This document shows, in pieces, positions 15,408-23,266 of a stretch of 23,733 nt of DNA; the stretch's first letter is position 1; each line of letters starts with the position of its first letter. The notes below the pieces were generated by a model, which searched no databases, was not told where the DNA came from, and was given only the letters and a program-made list of their open reading frames with translations. The stretch covers positions 1-23,733 of the forward strand of contig CALCYB010000026.1 in assembly GCA_937906485.1 (NCBI GenBank). The letters run 5' to 3'. The DNA is from an uncultured Rikenellaceae bacterium (GTDB lineage Bacteria > Bacteroidota > Bacteroidia > Bacteroidales > UBA932). The translations under genes and the position numbers were made by a program.

Positions 15408-17243
15408 GCGACCTAAATCAGCCATTTTAGCAGCACGCTGTTCGGGAGAGAAACTGGAGAAATCCAACACACTCATGGCTCCCGTCCATTCGCCGTCCCA
15501 GGTATTGCCCAAGTCATCCAGGAACGCAAATTTGATGGTGTAAGTACCGTCCCCGTGGTTGGTGATTTCCAATTCACCGCCCACTGCCGGAGCGCAGCGA
15601 CTGATGAAACCTGCTTCCCATGCACCCACATAACGGGTTCCACTCAAAACGCCTTGTCCTAACTGACTTTGGTAACCGGGAATGAACTCACCCGGATTCG
15701 GAGCATCCTTATCTGCGGCTACCGTGTAAACTCCCGTCGGAATCGCTTTGGACGGATCTTCCGGGGCTTCGGATACAAATTCAAAATAAACAGCCTCACC
15801 TGTACCATCAGCCATGTACGTATCCGGATTTTGCTCAAAGGGGCCGGTGAGTTCCAATACATAGTAACCTCCTCCGTTTTCGTAACTGTCACCCCAATAG
15901 ATGCAGAAAGGATTGATGTCCGTCATGTCCACGGTATAGTCCCCATCCAACGTTGAAAAACCACTGCCGGGAATGTTCGGAATCTCCAGTTCGCCTTCAT
16001 AATGGCTGGTCACCGCAAACCCTTGTTCGGTAAACAATTCACAATCCAGAGTATAGGTTCCATCCGCATTTTCTTCTACCACAACCGTACCTTCGGAAAT
16101 CAAGGCCACAGCCGTGTTCATACCATGGGTATAAAAAGCATACGTAGGCAACAGACTCAAGGTGGAAGGATCCACGCTACCGGGCAGAATCGTATAGGCC
16201 GCTTGGCTGTCGCTTACCGTGTAGGTTCCCGGTAAAAGTTTATAATTGTCATACGGGGCTACAAATTCCAGGTACAGACTTGTAAACGGATTCATGTAAT
16301 CGCCGTCTTCCGGAGTACCGGACAACTGAACATGAACGGCCATCACTTCGCCGTTGTCAGCGATGTAACTGATGGATGACAGGAAAGTATCCACGGTTTC
16401 AATGTCGTAGGTGATCAGTCCATATCCCTCTTTGCTGTACAACCCCATGGAAATATCCTGACGGCAGATGAAATGATGAACGGTTCCCTCGTTGTAGGTA
16501 GCCACACCTTCGATCACACAAAGGTCTTCTTCATAACTCACCGTCACGGTAATGTCTTCAAAAACAAAGTTTTCTTCCCAAGCAGAACCATCGGCATTCA
16601 CTTTACCATAGAAACTGGTCACCACAATGTCTTCACGGGTAAACACACCTTCGGGCATGGTGATCTTGGTGTAGTCCTCGGGCTGTTGATCCGAGTAGAG
16701 GTCAATCCGGAAAACCGTTGATCCCGGCGAAAAATTACCGTTTTCAGCAACTTCCATATCGGAAAAATACAGCATGTAATTGGCATTGGGTGCTTGTGTA
16801 CCCGCAAAATAACCGGCATTGACACATTGGACATCCGTATGATAGTCGTATTGGTAGTATTGGTGAACAATCAATTGTTTTTCAATTGATTGACCATCAC
16901 CATAGGCATACTTTAACAGCAGATTGGCATTGCGGTCTTCGTTGCCCATGTTCGGAGCGACCTCCATGGTCACCTTCCCTGCTGTTTCATAATCAAAACC
17001 GGAGACCCAATCCATATCGGAAGTTACCGTAATGACGGCTCCGTCGACCGGATTGGTAACCAGATAAGGCAGTTCCACCATTCCTCCTGCGGCATCAACG
17101 GTGATGATTTCTTCGGCAATAGTCAATTCCGGATCTGGAACAGGTTCCGGTTGGGGTTCCGGTTGCTTACTCTCTTCGTTCTTACAAGCTCCCAGTAAGA
17201 ACAAGACCAGAACGGTCATCAAAAACAAACTGATTTTTTTCAT
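15402..17243 (-). CDS. BACON-domain surface lipoprotein with three internal beta-rich repeats
   Basis: From the ATG at 17243 the product is 613 residues. It has a lipoprotein signal with LLGAC (Cys20), a Glu/Pro-rich linker (PEPQPEPVPDPE), and a BACON-like domain (~40-130) with VDAAGG, VTSDMDWVSG and a closing KQLIVHQ strand. Three related beta-rich modules follow at ~140-265, 300-422 and 455-590. Each has a YxLxxxG/FS-like opening, a LYLEFV/YFEFV-type strand, a PxGxYTV turn (MPEGVFT, LPGTYTV, IPTGVYTV), a DGTYTLD/DGTYTIK strand and a final aromatic strand. No enzyme motif is seen. Such proteins in Bacteroidota are usually outer-membrane, surface-exposed binding or adhesion lipoproteins. A reading frame extends to 17303, but the lipoprotein signal begins at this ATG. 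No SusC/D partner is adjacent. Confidence 0.82.
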   Translation of the reverse strand: MKKISLFLMTVLVLFLLGACKNEESKQPEPQPEPVPDPELTIAEEIITVDAAGGMVELPYLVTNPVDGAVITVTSDMDWVSGFDYETAGKVTMEVAPNMGNEDRNANLLLKYAYGDGQSIEKQLIVHQYYQYDYHTDVQCVNAGYFAGTQAPNANYMLYFSDMEVAENGNFSPGSTVFRIDLYSDQQPEDYTKITMPEGVFTREDIVVTSFYGKVNADGSAWEENFVFEDITVTVSYEEDLCVIEGVATYNEGTVHHFICRQDISMGLYSKEGYGLITYDIETVDTFLSSISYIADNGEVMAVHVQLSGTPEDGDYMNPFTSLYLEFVAPYDNYKLLPGTYTVSDSQAAYTILPGSVDPSTLSLLPTYAFYTHGMNTAVALISEGTVVVEENADGTYTLDCELFTEQGFAVTSHYEGELEIPNIPGSGFSTLDGDYTVDMTDINPFCIYWGDSYENGGGYYVLELTGPFEQNPDTYMADGTGEAVYFEFVSEAPEDPSKAIPTGVYTVAADKDAPNPGEFIPGYQSQLGQGVLSGTRYVGAWEAGFISRCAPAVGGELEITNHGDGTYTIKFAFLDDLGNTWDGEWTGAMSVLDFSSFSPEQRAAKMADLGRL

Positions 17244-17307
17244 ACTGCAAGTTTTAATGCGGGTTAACAAATCATGGAACAAGTTTATCCAACTATTTGC
17301 CAAAACA

Positions 17308-17315
17308 CAAAAATA
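17308..17315 (-). promoter_or_regulatory. Possible -7 box for the BACON lipoprotein gene
   Basis: TATTTTTG on the - strand matches TAnnTTTG and would give a ~60-nt leader before the ATG at 17243. The -33 position is poor, so this is tentative. Confidence 0.35.
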
Positions 17316-17351
17316 AAAGTATGAACTCTAAAAAACAGCGCATGAAATGAA

Positions 17352-17386
17352 AGCGGGCAACCGATCCTAAGGTCCGGCCACCCGCT
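17352..17386 (-). terminator. Hairpin downstream of the LuxR gene, probable terminator
   Basis: AGCGGG...CCCGCT flank a longer stem that pairs better as RNA from the - strand (12 bp including three G-U). It is followed by a T-rich but interrupted tail. It lies ~90 nt past the LuxR stop. It may end the EFR1 operon transcript or a short transcript from the promoter-like element at 17434-17465. The remaining sequence between the two genes (17244-17473) holds no other feature I can support. Confidence 0.5.
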
Positions 17387-17433
17387 CATTCAACACTTAA
17401 AAACATCACTAACTTCTATTGACTTTCTGAACA

Positions 17434-17465
17434 CAAAGATAGGGTGTCTGCTGATGCCAGACAAT
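17434..17465 (-). promoter_or_regulatory. Promoter-like element between LuxR gene and hairpin
   Basis: On the - strand, ATTG (17462-17465; one mismatch to TTTG), a 20-nt spacer and a perfect TATCTTTG (17434-17441). Transcription from ~17428 would run straight into the hairpin at 17352-17386 and beyond it to the BACON lipoprotein gene. Confidence 0.45.
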
Positions 17466-17473
17466 ACCGATAT

Positions 17474-18082
17474 TTAGGTATTTTTGATGTCTTCAATATC
17501 AACCAGCTTATTGACAATGGCATAAATGGTCAATCCGGCCGGACTGTGGATCTGTAATTTGGCCGCAATGTTCTTGCGATGGGTCATGACCGTATGGGCC
17601 GACAAGAAAAGTTGGTCCGCAATCTGCTTGTTGGTCATTCCCTTTACCACTCCGACCACAATTTCCTGTTCCCGGGCTGTAAGTTTCTGACGGGTATTGG
17701 CCGCTCCCTCTTCCTGTCCGTTCTTTTTGGAGAGGGTCAGCAATTTACCACGTAGCACCTCTGTGGAATCATAGATACTGAGGGTTTCATCGTATCTGAG
17801 CAACTGCGATCCAGGAAGTTGGGTATGCAACAAGGCAACCACCTGCAAATTCTCCAGACCGGAATCCTCCCGCAACCGGTCAACAGACATCAGTCCCAAC
17901 TCTGCAGGATTCACCACCAGTACATCCGGACGGTAACGGACCAGCTGCTGTACCAGATCTTGAATATCCCAGACCTGAGCGAGTTCCATCGGAATGTTGG
18001 AGAGCTTGCGCAACATCGCCATCAGGCCAGAGCGGATCATCTGAGAGGGTTCTGCTACCAATATATGAAGGCGCTTAGTCAT
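17474..18082 (-). CDS. LuxR/NarL-type regulator with degenerate receiver domain
   Basis: From the ATG at 18082 the product is 202 residues. The C-terminal LuxR helix-turn-helix (~134-196) is canonical: LTAREQEIVVGVVKGMTNKQIADQLFLSAHTVMTHRKNI. The N-terminal ~115 residues have receiver-like order (ILVAEPSQMIRSGLMAML, then PDVLVVNPAELGL), but the phospho-acceptor Asp is Asn58, only one acidic residue (E11) remains of the usual pair, and no clear K-P switch motif follows. It is therefore unlikely to be controlled by phosphorylation. A longer frame exists upstream, but this ATG overlaps the hemerythrin stop by 8 nt and begins a proper MTKRLHILVAE strand. The neighbouring hemerythrin protein is a candidate signal partner. 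Confidence 0.88.
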   Translation of the reverse strand: MTKRLHILVAEPSQMIRSGLMAMLRKLSNIPMELAQVWDIQDLVQQLVRYRPDVLVVNPAELGLMSVDRLREDSGLENLQVVALLHTQLPGSQLLRYDETLSIYDSTEVLRGKLLTLSKKNGQEEGAANTRQKLTAREQEIVVGVVKGMTNKQIADQLFLSAHTVMTHRKNIAAKLQIHSPAGLTIYAIVNKLVDIEDIKNT

Positions 18083-18779
18083 GGGTCTCCCTCCCGGTTT
18101 CGTAATAACGGATGACAGGAACAAACAAATTATCCTCAACACTGTTGTGGCTCGCCAGGTCATCCGAACAGGCAAAGATGTCAAACAGGACCGCATTCAG
18201 CTCATGCGTACTGGGGGTAACGATGTATTTCAATATAATGTCCTTGAGTTCCACCAGACGCTCTTCGACATGGTCATGACGGCTGCTGAAGATCCCGATA
18301 TGGTAGCCGTCGCGGGCAGTTCTTCCCGCCAACAAGTCCTCCACATACTGAAACACCTTATGGTCCTCATAATCCATGTGGTTCTGCACTTCCTGGACAT
18401 ATTCGTCAAAATACTGCATCACCAGGGACTGCAGCTGGTCCGGCTGGCCACAGGCAGCAAGTGCCTGTTCCAAGCGGGAACGGATCTGCGGAAGCCGGTA
18501 ATTCAAAAAATAATCATGAGAAGTGTGCAGGTACTTGACCAACGTCGGCAAAGAGATCGCCTGCGGGACCAATTCAAAATTTTCTTCATCCACCAACAGG
18601 TTGACCACCGCCAGGAACGTCTCCAGATCCACTCCACTCTCCCGACAGACTTCTGCAATCGTCCGGTCTGCCACACCCAAAGGAATCCCAAAACGGACCA
18701 TCACCAACAACAGGGCATATTGACGACCGATCAGGTCTCCCATCCGGTCATCTGCATAATAATGATTGATTGCGTACAT
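18075..18779 (-). CDS. Hemerythrin-domain protein related to RIC/YtfE/ScdA
   Basis: The 234-residue protein carries a hemerythrin-like four-helix region (~80-230) whose potential diiron ligands follow the RIC/YtfE pattern: H85/H88 (LHTSHDYF), H134 and E138 (HMDYE), H168/H170 (RHDH), and H211 and E215 (HNSVE). The N-terminal ~65 residues (FGIPLGVADRTIAEVCRESGVDLETFLAVV) align by eye with the ScdA_N/DUF542 domain (FGIDFCCGG---L-EAC---GVD), but the Cys-Cys pair is replaced. RIC proteins repair Fe-S clusters after nitrosative or oxidative damage, and hemerythrins can sense O2 or NO. It begins 4 nt after the EFR1 gene and overlaps the LuxR regulator by 8 nt, so a sensing role feeding the regulator is plausible. 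Confidence 0.88.
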   Translation of the reverse strand: MYAINHYYADDRMGDLIGRQYALLLVMVRFGIPLGVADRTIAEVCRESGVDLETFLAVVNLLVDEENFELVPQAISLPTLVKYLHTSHDYFLNYRLPQIRSRLEQALAACGQPDQLQSLVMQYFDEYVQEVQNHMDYEDHKVFQYVEDLLAGRTARDGYHIGIFSSRHDHVEERLVELKDIILKYIVTPSTHELNAVLFDIFACSDDLASHNSVEDNLFVPVIRYYETGRETHD

Positions 18780-18783
18780 ATTC

Positions 18784-19590
18784 TTAATGGTATTGTTTTA
18801 AATCAGGATGGACATATCGCCCCTGGCCTACGGAGGATTTGCCGTACTCGATGGCCCTCTGGGGACAACGGTGAATGCAGGCTACACATTCCACACAACG
18901 GTCCGACCACTGGGGCCGCTGATTCTCCATACGGATGTTTCCGGTAGGACACAGCTTCACACACAGCCCGCAGCCCACACAGGCATCCGTCGTCCAAAAC
19001 GAGGTCTTTCCAATCTTGAAACGACAAAACAGCGGATAAACCCCATAACTCTTCAGTCCCGGGAGGTTGGTATGGGCATACAATCCCGTCTCCGGCACGC
19101 CGCCTTGGCGGATCCCGTCGGCAATGCGCTCTACCAGTTTCGGGGCCTGCTCCAGCTTCCGGTGTTCGACATCGGGAGCATCTACCCCAAAACCCGGCAA
19201 CAGCAAATAATTGTTCGGCATCTGCAGGGCATAGGCACCATTGAGAGCAATTCCCTTCTTCTTCAACAGTTTGCGGATGATACGATCCGTATAGGCTGCG
19301 TCATCTCCACACGTGGCGACAAAACTCACCCCACCGGAGCGGGGCGGCAATCTCAGATCGAGGGCTTCAATAAAACGTCGCATCAGCACTGCCGGCCCCC
19401 AGGAATGAACAGGGAACACAAAAACCACAGGCTCATTTTCTTGAGCTGTATAGACGATCGGCTGCGCCTTACCGGCCTGGGCCATTCCTTGCAAGAGCAG
19501 GGAAACCGATGAGACAGACTGATCCAACAGCCGTCCCAACTCCTTCGCCACCCAGGCAGAATTTCCAGTTCCTGAAAAATAAAAAATCAT
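18784..19590 (-). CDS. EFR1-type flavodoxin-ferredoxin fusion protein
   Basis: The 268-residue cytoplasmic redox protein starts with a flavodoxin-like domain (MIFYFSGTGNSAWVAKEL, with SGTGN as FMN phosphate loop; VVFVFPVHSWGPAVLMRRFIEAL; SFVATCGDDA). It ends with two 4Fe-4S motifs, CVGCGLCVKLCP and CVECVACIHRCP. This matches the EFR1 ferredoxin architecture. It probably shuttles low-potential electrons, here possibly to the hemerythrin protein or to damaged Fe-S proteins. It is the first gene of a three-gene operon with a consensus promoter 19 nt upstream and a ~14-nt leader. Confidence 0.93.
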   Translation of the reverse strand: MIFYFSGTGNSAWVAKELGRLLDQSVSSVSLLLQGMAQAGKAQPIVYTAQENEPVVFVFPVHSWGPAVLMRRFIEALDLRLPPRSGGVSFVATCGDDAAYTDRIIRKLLKKKGIALNGAYALQMPNNYLLLPGFGVDAPDVEHRKLEQAPKLVERIADGIRQGGVPETGLYAHTNLPGLKSYGVYPLFCRFKIGKTSFWTTDACVGCGLCVKLCPTGNIRMENQRPQWSDRCVECVACIHRCPQRAIEYGKSSVGQGRYVHPDLKQYH

Positions 19591-19608
19591 AACTTATTCT
19601 CTATACAA

Positions 19609-19639
19609 CAAAAATAATGCGTTAAATTCGTAACTCAAA
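19609..19639 (-). promoter_or_regulatory. Bacteroidota-type promoter for the EFR1-hemerythrin-LuxR operon
   Basis: On the - strand, TTTG (19636-19639), a 19-nt spacer and TATTTTTG (19609-19616) match the consensus fully. It sits in the 59-bp gap shared with the divergent rmuC, whose own possible -7 box (TAAATTCG, 19623-19630) overlaps it. Confidence 0.8.
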
Positions 19640-19649
19640 ATTTCGAATT

Positions 19650-20951
19650 ATGATTGCACTTATCACCGTTTCTGTCCTTTTTCTGCTGATCCTCACCGCT
19701 TGGTTCAGTCACCGCTATGGCAAACTCTCCACCCGCGGTCAGTTGGCCACCCTGGAGACCCGCATAGAAGAACGCGACAAAGAATGCGAGCGGCTCCGGC
19801 AGGAGTTGCTCAAATCCAGCGAAGCGGCCCAACGTCTGCAACAGGAAATCTACCAACTCCAACAGACCGTACAACAGACGGCCACCGAAAAGGCCCTGGT
19901 AGAAGACCGTCTCCAAAAGATGGAAGAACAATCCCGACTCCAGTTCCACAAGATGGCCCAAGAGATCCTGGACAAGAACAGCGCCACATTACAGAATCAG
20001 AACAAGCAACAGATCAGCCAGTTGCTATCTCCTATCCGTGAACAGTTCGAGGCCTTCAAACGCCAAGTTGCAGAGACCTACGACAAGGAATCCAAAGAAC
20101 GGTTTTCCCTTTCCGACCGGGTCCGGGAGCTACTGGAACAGACCAACAAAGTCAGCGCGGAAGCCAACCACCTGGCCAGTGCCCTGAAAGGTGACTCCAA
20201 ACTCCGGGGAGATTGGGGAGAAATGGTCCTGGAAACCATCCTGGACCAATCGGGTCTGATCAAGGGCGAGGCCTACACCACCCAGGACAGCGTTACCGAT
20301 GACGAGGGCAATGTACTACGGACGGACGTGCTGGTCCACCTGCCGCAAAACCGCATCGTGATCATTGACTCCAAAGTTTCGCTGAATGCCTACAGCGACT
20401 ACATGGCGGCAGATAACCCGACAGTAGCGGAAAACCACCTCAAGCAACACCTCCAATCAATCCGCACCCACATTGATGGCCTGGCCTCCAAACAATACCC
20501 CAACGCCATCCAGCAATCCCTGGACTTCACCATGATGTTCATCCCGATCGAACCGGCTTACCTGGCTGCAATCAAAGCGGACAACCGCATCTGGGAATAC
20601 GCCTACCGCAAGAAGATCCTACTCATCAGCCCCACCAACCTGATCGCCTGCCTCAAACTCATAGCCAACCTGTGGATCCAGGAAAAACAAAGCCGCAATG
20701 CCCAGGCCATCGTTGACAGAAGCCGGCTGATGATGGAAAAATTCGCTGGTCTGACAGAATCCCTTGACAAATTGGGAACGCAAATCGAGAAAGTACAGGA
20801 CGGCTACCAAAAAGTCCTTGGGCAATTCACCCAAGGACGTGGCAATCTGGTCAGCCAATTCAACGAACTGCAACGTCTGGGGGTCCGCAGTCAAAAAGAG
20901 ATCTCCGAAAAGCTCCTCAACCAGGCAGAACTGGATAACGACCTTCCGTAA
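19650..20951 (+). CDS. rmuC: DNA recombination protein RmuC
   Basis: The 433-residue protein has an N-terminal membrane anchor (residues 2-20), a long coiled coil (~25-125) and the RmuC domain. The domain carries the family hallmark ALKGDSKLRGDWGEMVLE (~178-195) and a PD-(D/E)xK-like nuclease core, D226 with D240-S-K242 (TDVLVH...VIIDSKVSLNAY). A MFIPIEPAY segment, ILLISPTNLIACLK and a C-terminal coiled helix follow. In E. coli RmuC limits inversions at short inverted repeats, and related proteins guard against mobile DNA. It diverges from the EFR1 operon and converges on the TonB receptor with only 8 nt between stops. The coding sequence contains, near codons 389-397, a hairpin that acts as a likely terminator for the opposing receptor gene. 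Confidence 0.95.
   Translation: MIALITVSVLFLLILTAWFSHRYGKLSTRGQLATLETRIEERDKECERLRQELLKSSEAAQRLQQEIYQLQQTVQQTATEKALVEDRLQKMEEQSRLQFHKMAQEILDKNSATLQNQNKQQISQLLSPIREQFEAFKRQVAETYDKESKERFSLSDRVRELLEQTNKVSAEANHLASALKGDSKLRGDWGEMVLETILDQSGLIKGEAYTTQDSVTDDEGNVLRTDVLVHLPQNRIVIIDSKVSLNAYSDYMAADNPTVAENHLKQHLQSIRTHIDGLASKQYPNAIQQSLDFTMMFIPIEPAYLAAIKADNRIWEYAYRKKILLISPTNLIACLKLIANLWIQEKQSRNAQAIVDRSRLMMEKFAGLTESLDKLGTQIEKVQDGYQKVLGQFTQGRGNLVSQFNELQRLGVRSQKEISEKLLNQAELDNDLP
20809..20838 (-). terminator. Intrinsic terminator of the TonB receptor gene, inside rmuC
   Basis: A perfect 9-bp inverted repeat (GTCCTTGGG at 20814-20822, CCCAAGGAC at 20830-20838) with a 7-nt loop. On the - strand it is immediately followed by TTTTT. 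It lies ~120 nt past the receptor stop and within rmuC codons, and is oriented for the receptor transcript only. Confidence 0.7.
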
Positions 20952-20959
20952 AGACCGGA

Positions 20960-23251
20960 TCAGAAGGAAAGTTTGGCTCCCACAAAGAAATTGCGGGGCA
21001 TGGCCGGGCCATACATATAACCCGAGTCACGGTCAGGTCCCTGGTCAAAGTCCTTCTGATAGGAATTGAAGATGTTCTGAATACCTGCATTCAGCTGCAG
21101 GCCCATGGTCTCCCAGAAACGGATATCATAGGACACCTTGGCACCCAGATCAAAGAAATCAGGCGTAATCTCAGCCACATCTTCCGGAACATAACCGGCC
21201 ATGTGCTGCACCAGCATGGATCCGGTATAGGTGCCGTTCACTGCAAACTGCCATCCTTGACTCAACGTGGCCGAAGCGGTGAAATAACCGTACAGGTCCG
21301 GTGTCCGGAACATCCGGGAAACGGCAGGAGCGGTTTCACTCCACGCATACAGTTCTTCGTAACGGCTCTTCTGATAGGTACAACCGGCCTGGAGCTGGAA
21401 CCATTCACGGTAAGCGATCTTGGTCTCCAAGGGAGCCCCTGCCACCCAGGCACCCGGCCCGTTGAGACGTTCCTGCACCAGTACTCCATTCTCGATCACT
21501 GCCGGTCCCAACTCAAACACATCCACCAGACGCGTGTAGAATCCCTCCAGCAAGAGGTTGGCCTGCCAGTCTCCGAACTGATGATAAAGGTCTCCAGATG
21601 CGGTAAAACTATGGGAACGTTCTTCGCGCAGGTCACGGCTGTTGCGGATCATCAGCACCGTTCCCCCGACATTGGCCACGTGCAGGTCCTCGTCAAACAC
21701 TTGAGGGGCACGGTATCCGGACGAATAACTGGCCCGCAGGTTCACAGACTCGGTGGGATTGAAACGCAGGTTCAGCCGTGGACTGAAAATCGGTTTGGCC
21801 AACAGGGAATTCTTGTCCAGACGACCGCCGACCAAAAAGCTCCAGCGGCGGTTTTTCCATTCATTCTGAGCAAACACACTCTCCGTATGGACTTCCTGAT
21901 TGGTATAACGGTCATAGCCCCACATAGTATCCTTGAGCTTGTCTCCCATGATTTCAGCCCCCACGGTCAGATCGGCCGGCATGAACCAGCAGTCCTCCAT
22001 CCGGTACAGGTATTGGGCTCCGGTCACCCAGGTAAAGCCCCGGGTAGAACCGTAAGCATTCAGGTCTTTTCCTCCCCCGTAATAACTCTCACGGGCAATG
22101 TGCTGTGCAGAAGCAAAAGCCGACAGGCGGTGAGCCTCGTTCGGGCTGAAGAAATCAAACTTCAGACCTCCGGCATTGATGTTGTGCTGGATCTGCTCGG
22201 CAATGTTGGCCTCGTGCGGAGGACGGTTAAGACTGTCTCCACCCCGACGAAATTCATCCATGTGGTGGTATTCGAAACTCAACTTGGAATAGGTACCTGT
22301 TTTCACATAAGAACGGAAACCCAGGGTCTGTCCTTGGAGTTTCGCCAATTCGGTAAATCCGTCACCATTGGCATCGTAGCCGTCACGTTCCCGGCTTTGT
22401 CCGAACACAAACAGACCGGCTTTGTTGTCTTCGGTCACCAAAGAGGCATTGATGGAAGTATTGTGATCCGTAGCCCCGTTGCCCAGCACCGTGATGGTAT
22501 GCCCCAGATCTCCGAAATTACGCACCGGTTCTTTGGTGATGATGTTGATGGTACCGGCAATGGCCGATGAACCGAACAATGCGGAACCGCCACCACGCAT
22601 GACCTCCACACGGTCCACCATGCTGGCCGGAATCTGTTCTATCCCATAGACCCCAGCCAATGCACTGAAGATCGGACGTGAATCGATCAGAATCTGGGTA
22701 TAGGGACCGTCCAATCCATTGATCCGGATTTGCTGGAAACCACAGTTCTGGCAGTTGGTTTCCACCCGGATACCCGGTTGGAAAGCAATCCCTTGAGCCA
22801 AGTTGACCGAATTGGTCTGGCTAAAGATTTTTGTATCCAACACATTGACCAGGGTAGGCGCCAGTTGGCGAAGGGTCTCGCTGCGGTTGGCAGTAACAAC
22901 AACCCCGCCCAGTGCAATGGCTTCTTCTTCCATCTGGAAATTCAACTCCAGCGTAATCCCTTTTTTCAAGGTTACCGGCCGCTGGATGGTCCGGTAACCG
23001 ATGGCCGATACCTCCAGGGTAAAATCCCCTTCGGGCAGATTCTTCATATAAAAGTGACCGGTCACATCGGTGGTGGCCCCCAGCATGGTTCCTTTCAAGA
23101 CAACCGAAATAAACGGCAAGTGTTCGCCGGTCTGCTTGTCCAGAATGTGACCGACAATGTTTGCATCCGTTCCATCCGGAGCGGACGTCTTCGCGACAGC
23201 AGCAAAGGCCATGACGCAGAACAGCGCCACGACACTGAAAATTTTTTTCAA
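20960..23251 (-). CDS. TonB-dependent receptor (metal or metal-complex type) with CxxC in the plug
   Basis: The 763-residue receptor has a signal peptide (KIFSVVALFCVMAFAAVA) and a carboxypeptidase-regulatory-like domain (~30-108, IVGHILDKQTGEHLPFISVVLKG). A TonB-box-like stretch precedes VVVTANRSE. The plug (~130-240) contains INGLDGPYTQILIDSRP and VEVMRGGGSALFGSSAIAGTINII, and a 22-strand-type barrel ends in MPRNFFVGAKLSF. The plug carries C167xxC170 (VETNCQNCGFQQ), unusual for generic BtuB/CirA receptors. The start is TTG: an in-frame TAA lies two codons upstream, and the next Met is inside the signal peptide. It follows a His-rich small exported protein by 60 nt, which suggests metal or metallophore uptake. 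No SusD partner is present. The substrate is not determined. Confidence 0.92.
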   Translation of the reverse strand: MKKIFSVVALFCVMAFAAVAKTSAPDGTDANIVGHILDKQTGEHLPFISVVLKGTMLGATTDVTGHFYMKNLPEGDFTLEVSAIGYRTIQRPVTLKKGITLELNFQMEEEAIALGGVVVTANRSETLRQLAPTLVNVLDTKIFSQTNSVNLAQGIAFQPGIRVETNCQNCGFQQIRINGLDGPYTQILIDSRPIFSALAGVYGIEQIPASMVDRVEVMRGGGSALFGSSAIAGTINIITKEPVRNFGDLGHTITVLGNGATDHNTSINASLVTEDNKAGLFVFGQSRERDGYDANGDGFTELAKLQGQTLGFRSYVKTGTYSKLSFEYHHMDEFRRGGDSLNRPPHEANIAEQIQHNINAGGLKFDFFSPNEAHRLSAFASAQHIARESYYGGGKDLNAYGSTRGFTWVTGAQYLYRMEDCWFMPADLTVGAEIMGDKLKDTMWGYDRYTNQEVHTESVFAQNEWKNRRWSFLVGGRLDKNSLLAKPIFSPRLNLRFNPTESVNLRASYSSGYRAPQVFDEDLHVANVGGTVLMIRNSRDLREERSHSFTASGDLYHQFGDWQANLLLEGFYTRLVDVFELGPAVIENGVLVQERLNGPGAWVAGAPLETKIAYREWFQLQAGCTYQKSRYEELYAWSETAPAVSRMFRTPDLYGYFTASATLSQGWQFAVNGTYTGSMLVQHMAGYVPEDVAEITPDFFDLGAKVSYDIRFWETMGLQLNAGIQNIFNSYQKDFDQGPDRDSGYMYGPAMPRNFFVGAKLSF

Positions 23252-23266
23252 GGTTTATGGATTTTT

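Noticed and set aside
20959..21060. Inverted repeat ATCAGAAGGA ... TCCTTCTGAT with an 82-nt spacer at the rmuC/receptor junction
   Set aside because: Both arms lie in or at the end of the receptor coding sequence, the loop is too long for a terminator and no T-run follows. I cannot separate it from chance.
21203..22570. A 455-codon open frame antisense to the TonB receptor
   Set aside because: The receptor frame is complete with plug and barrel motifs. The antisense product shows no recognisable domain and mirrors the receptor's codon pattern.
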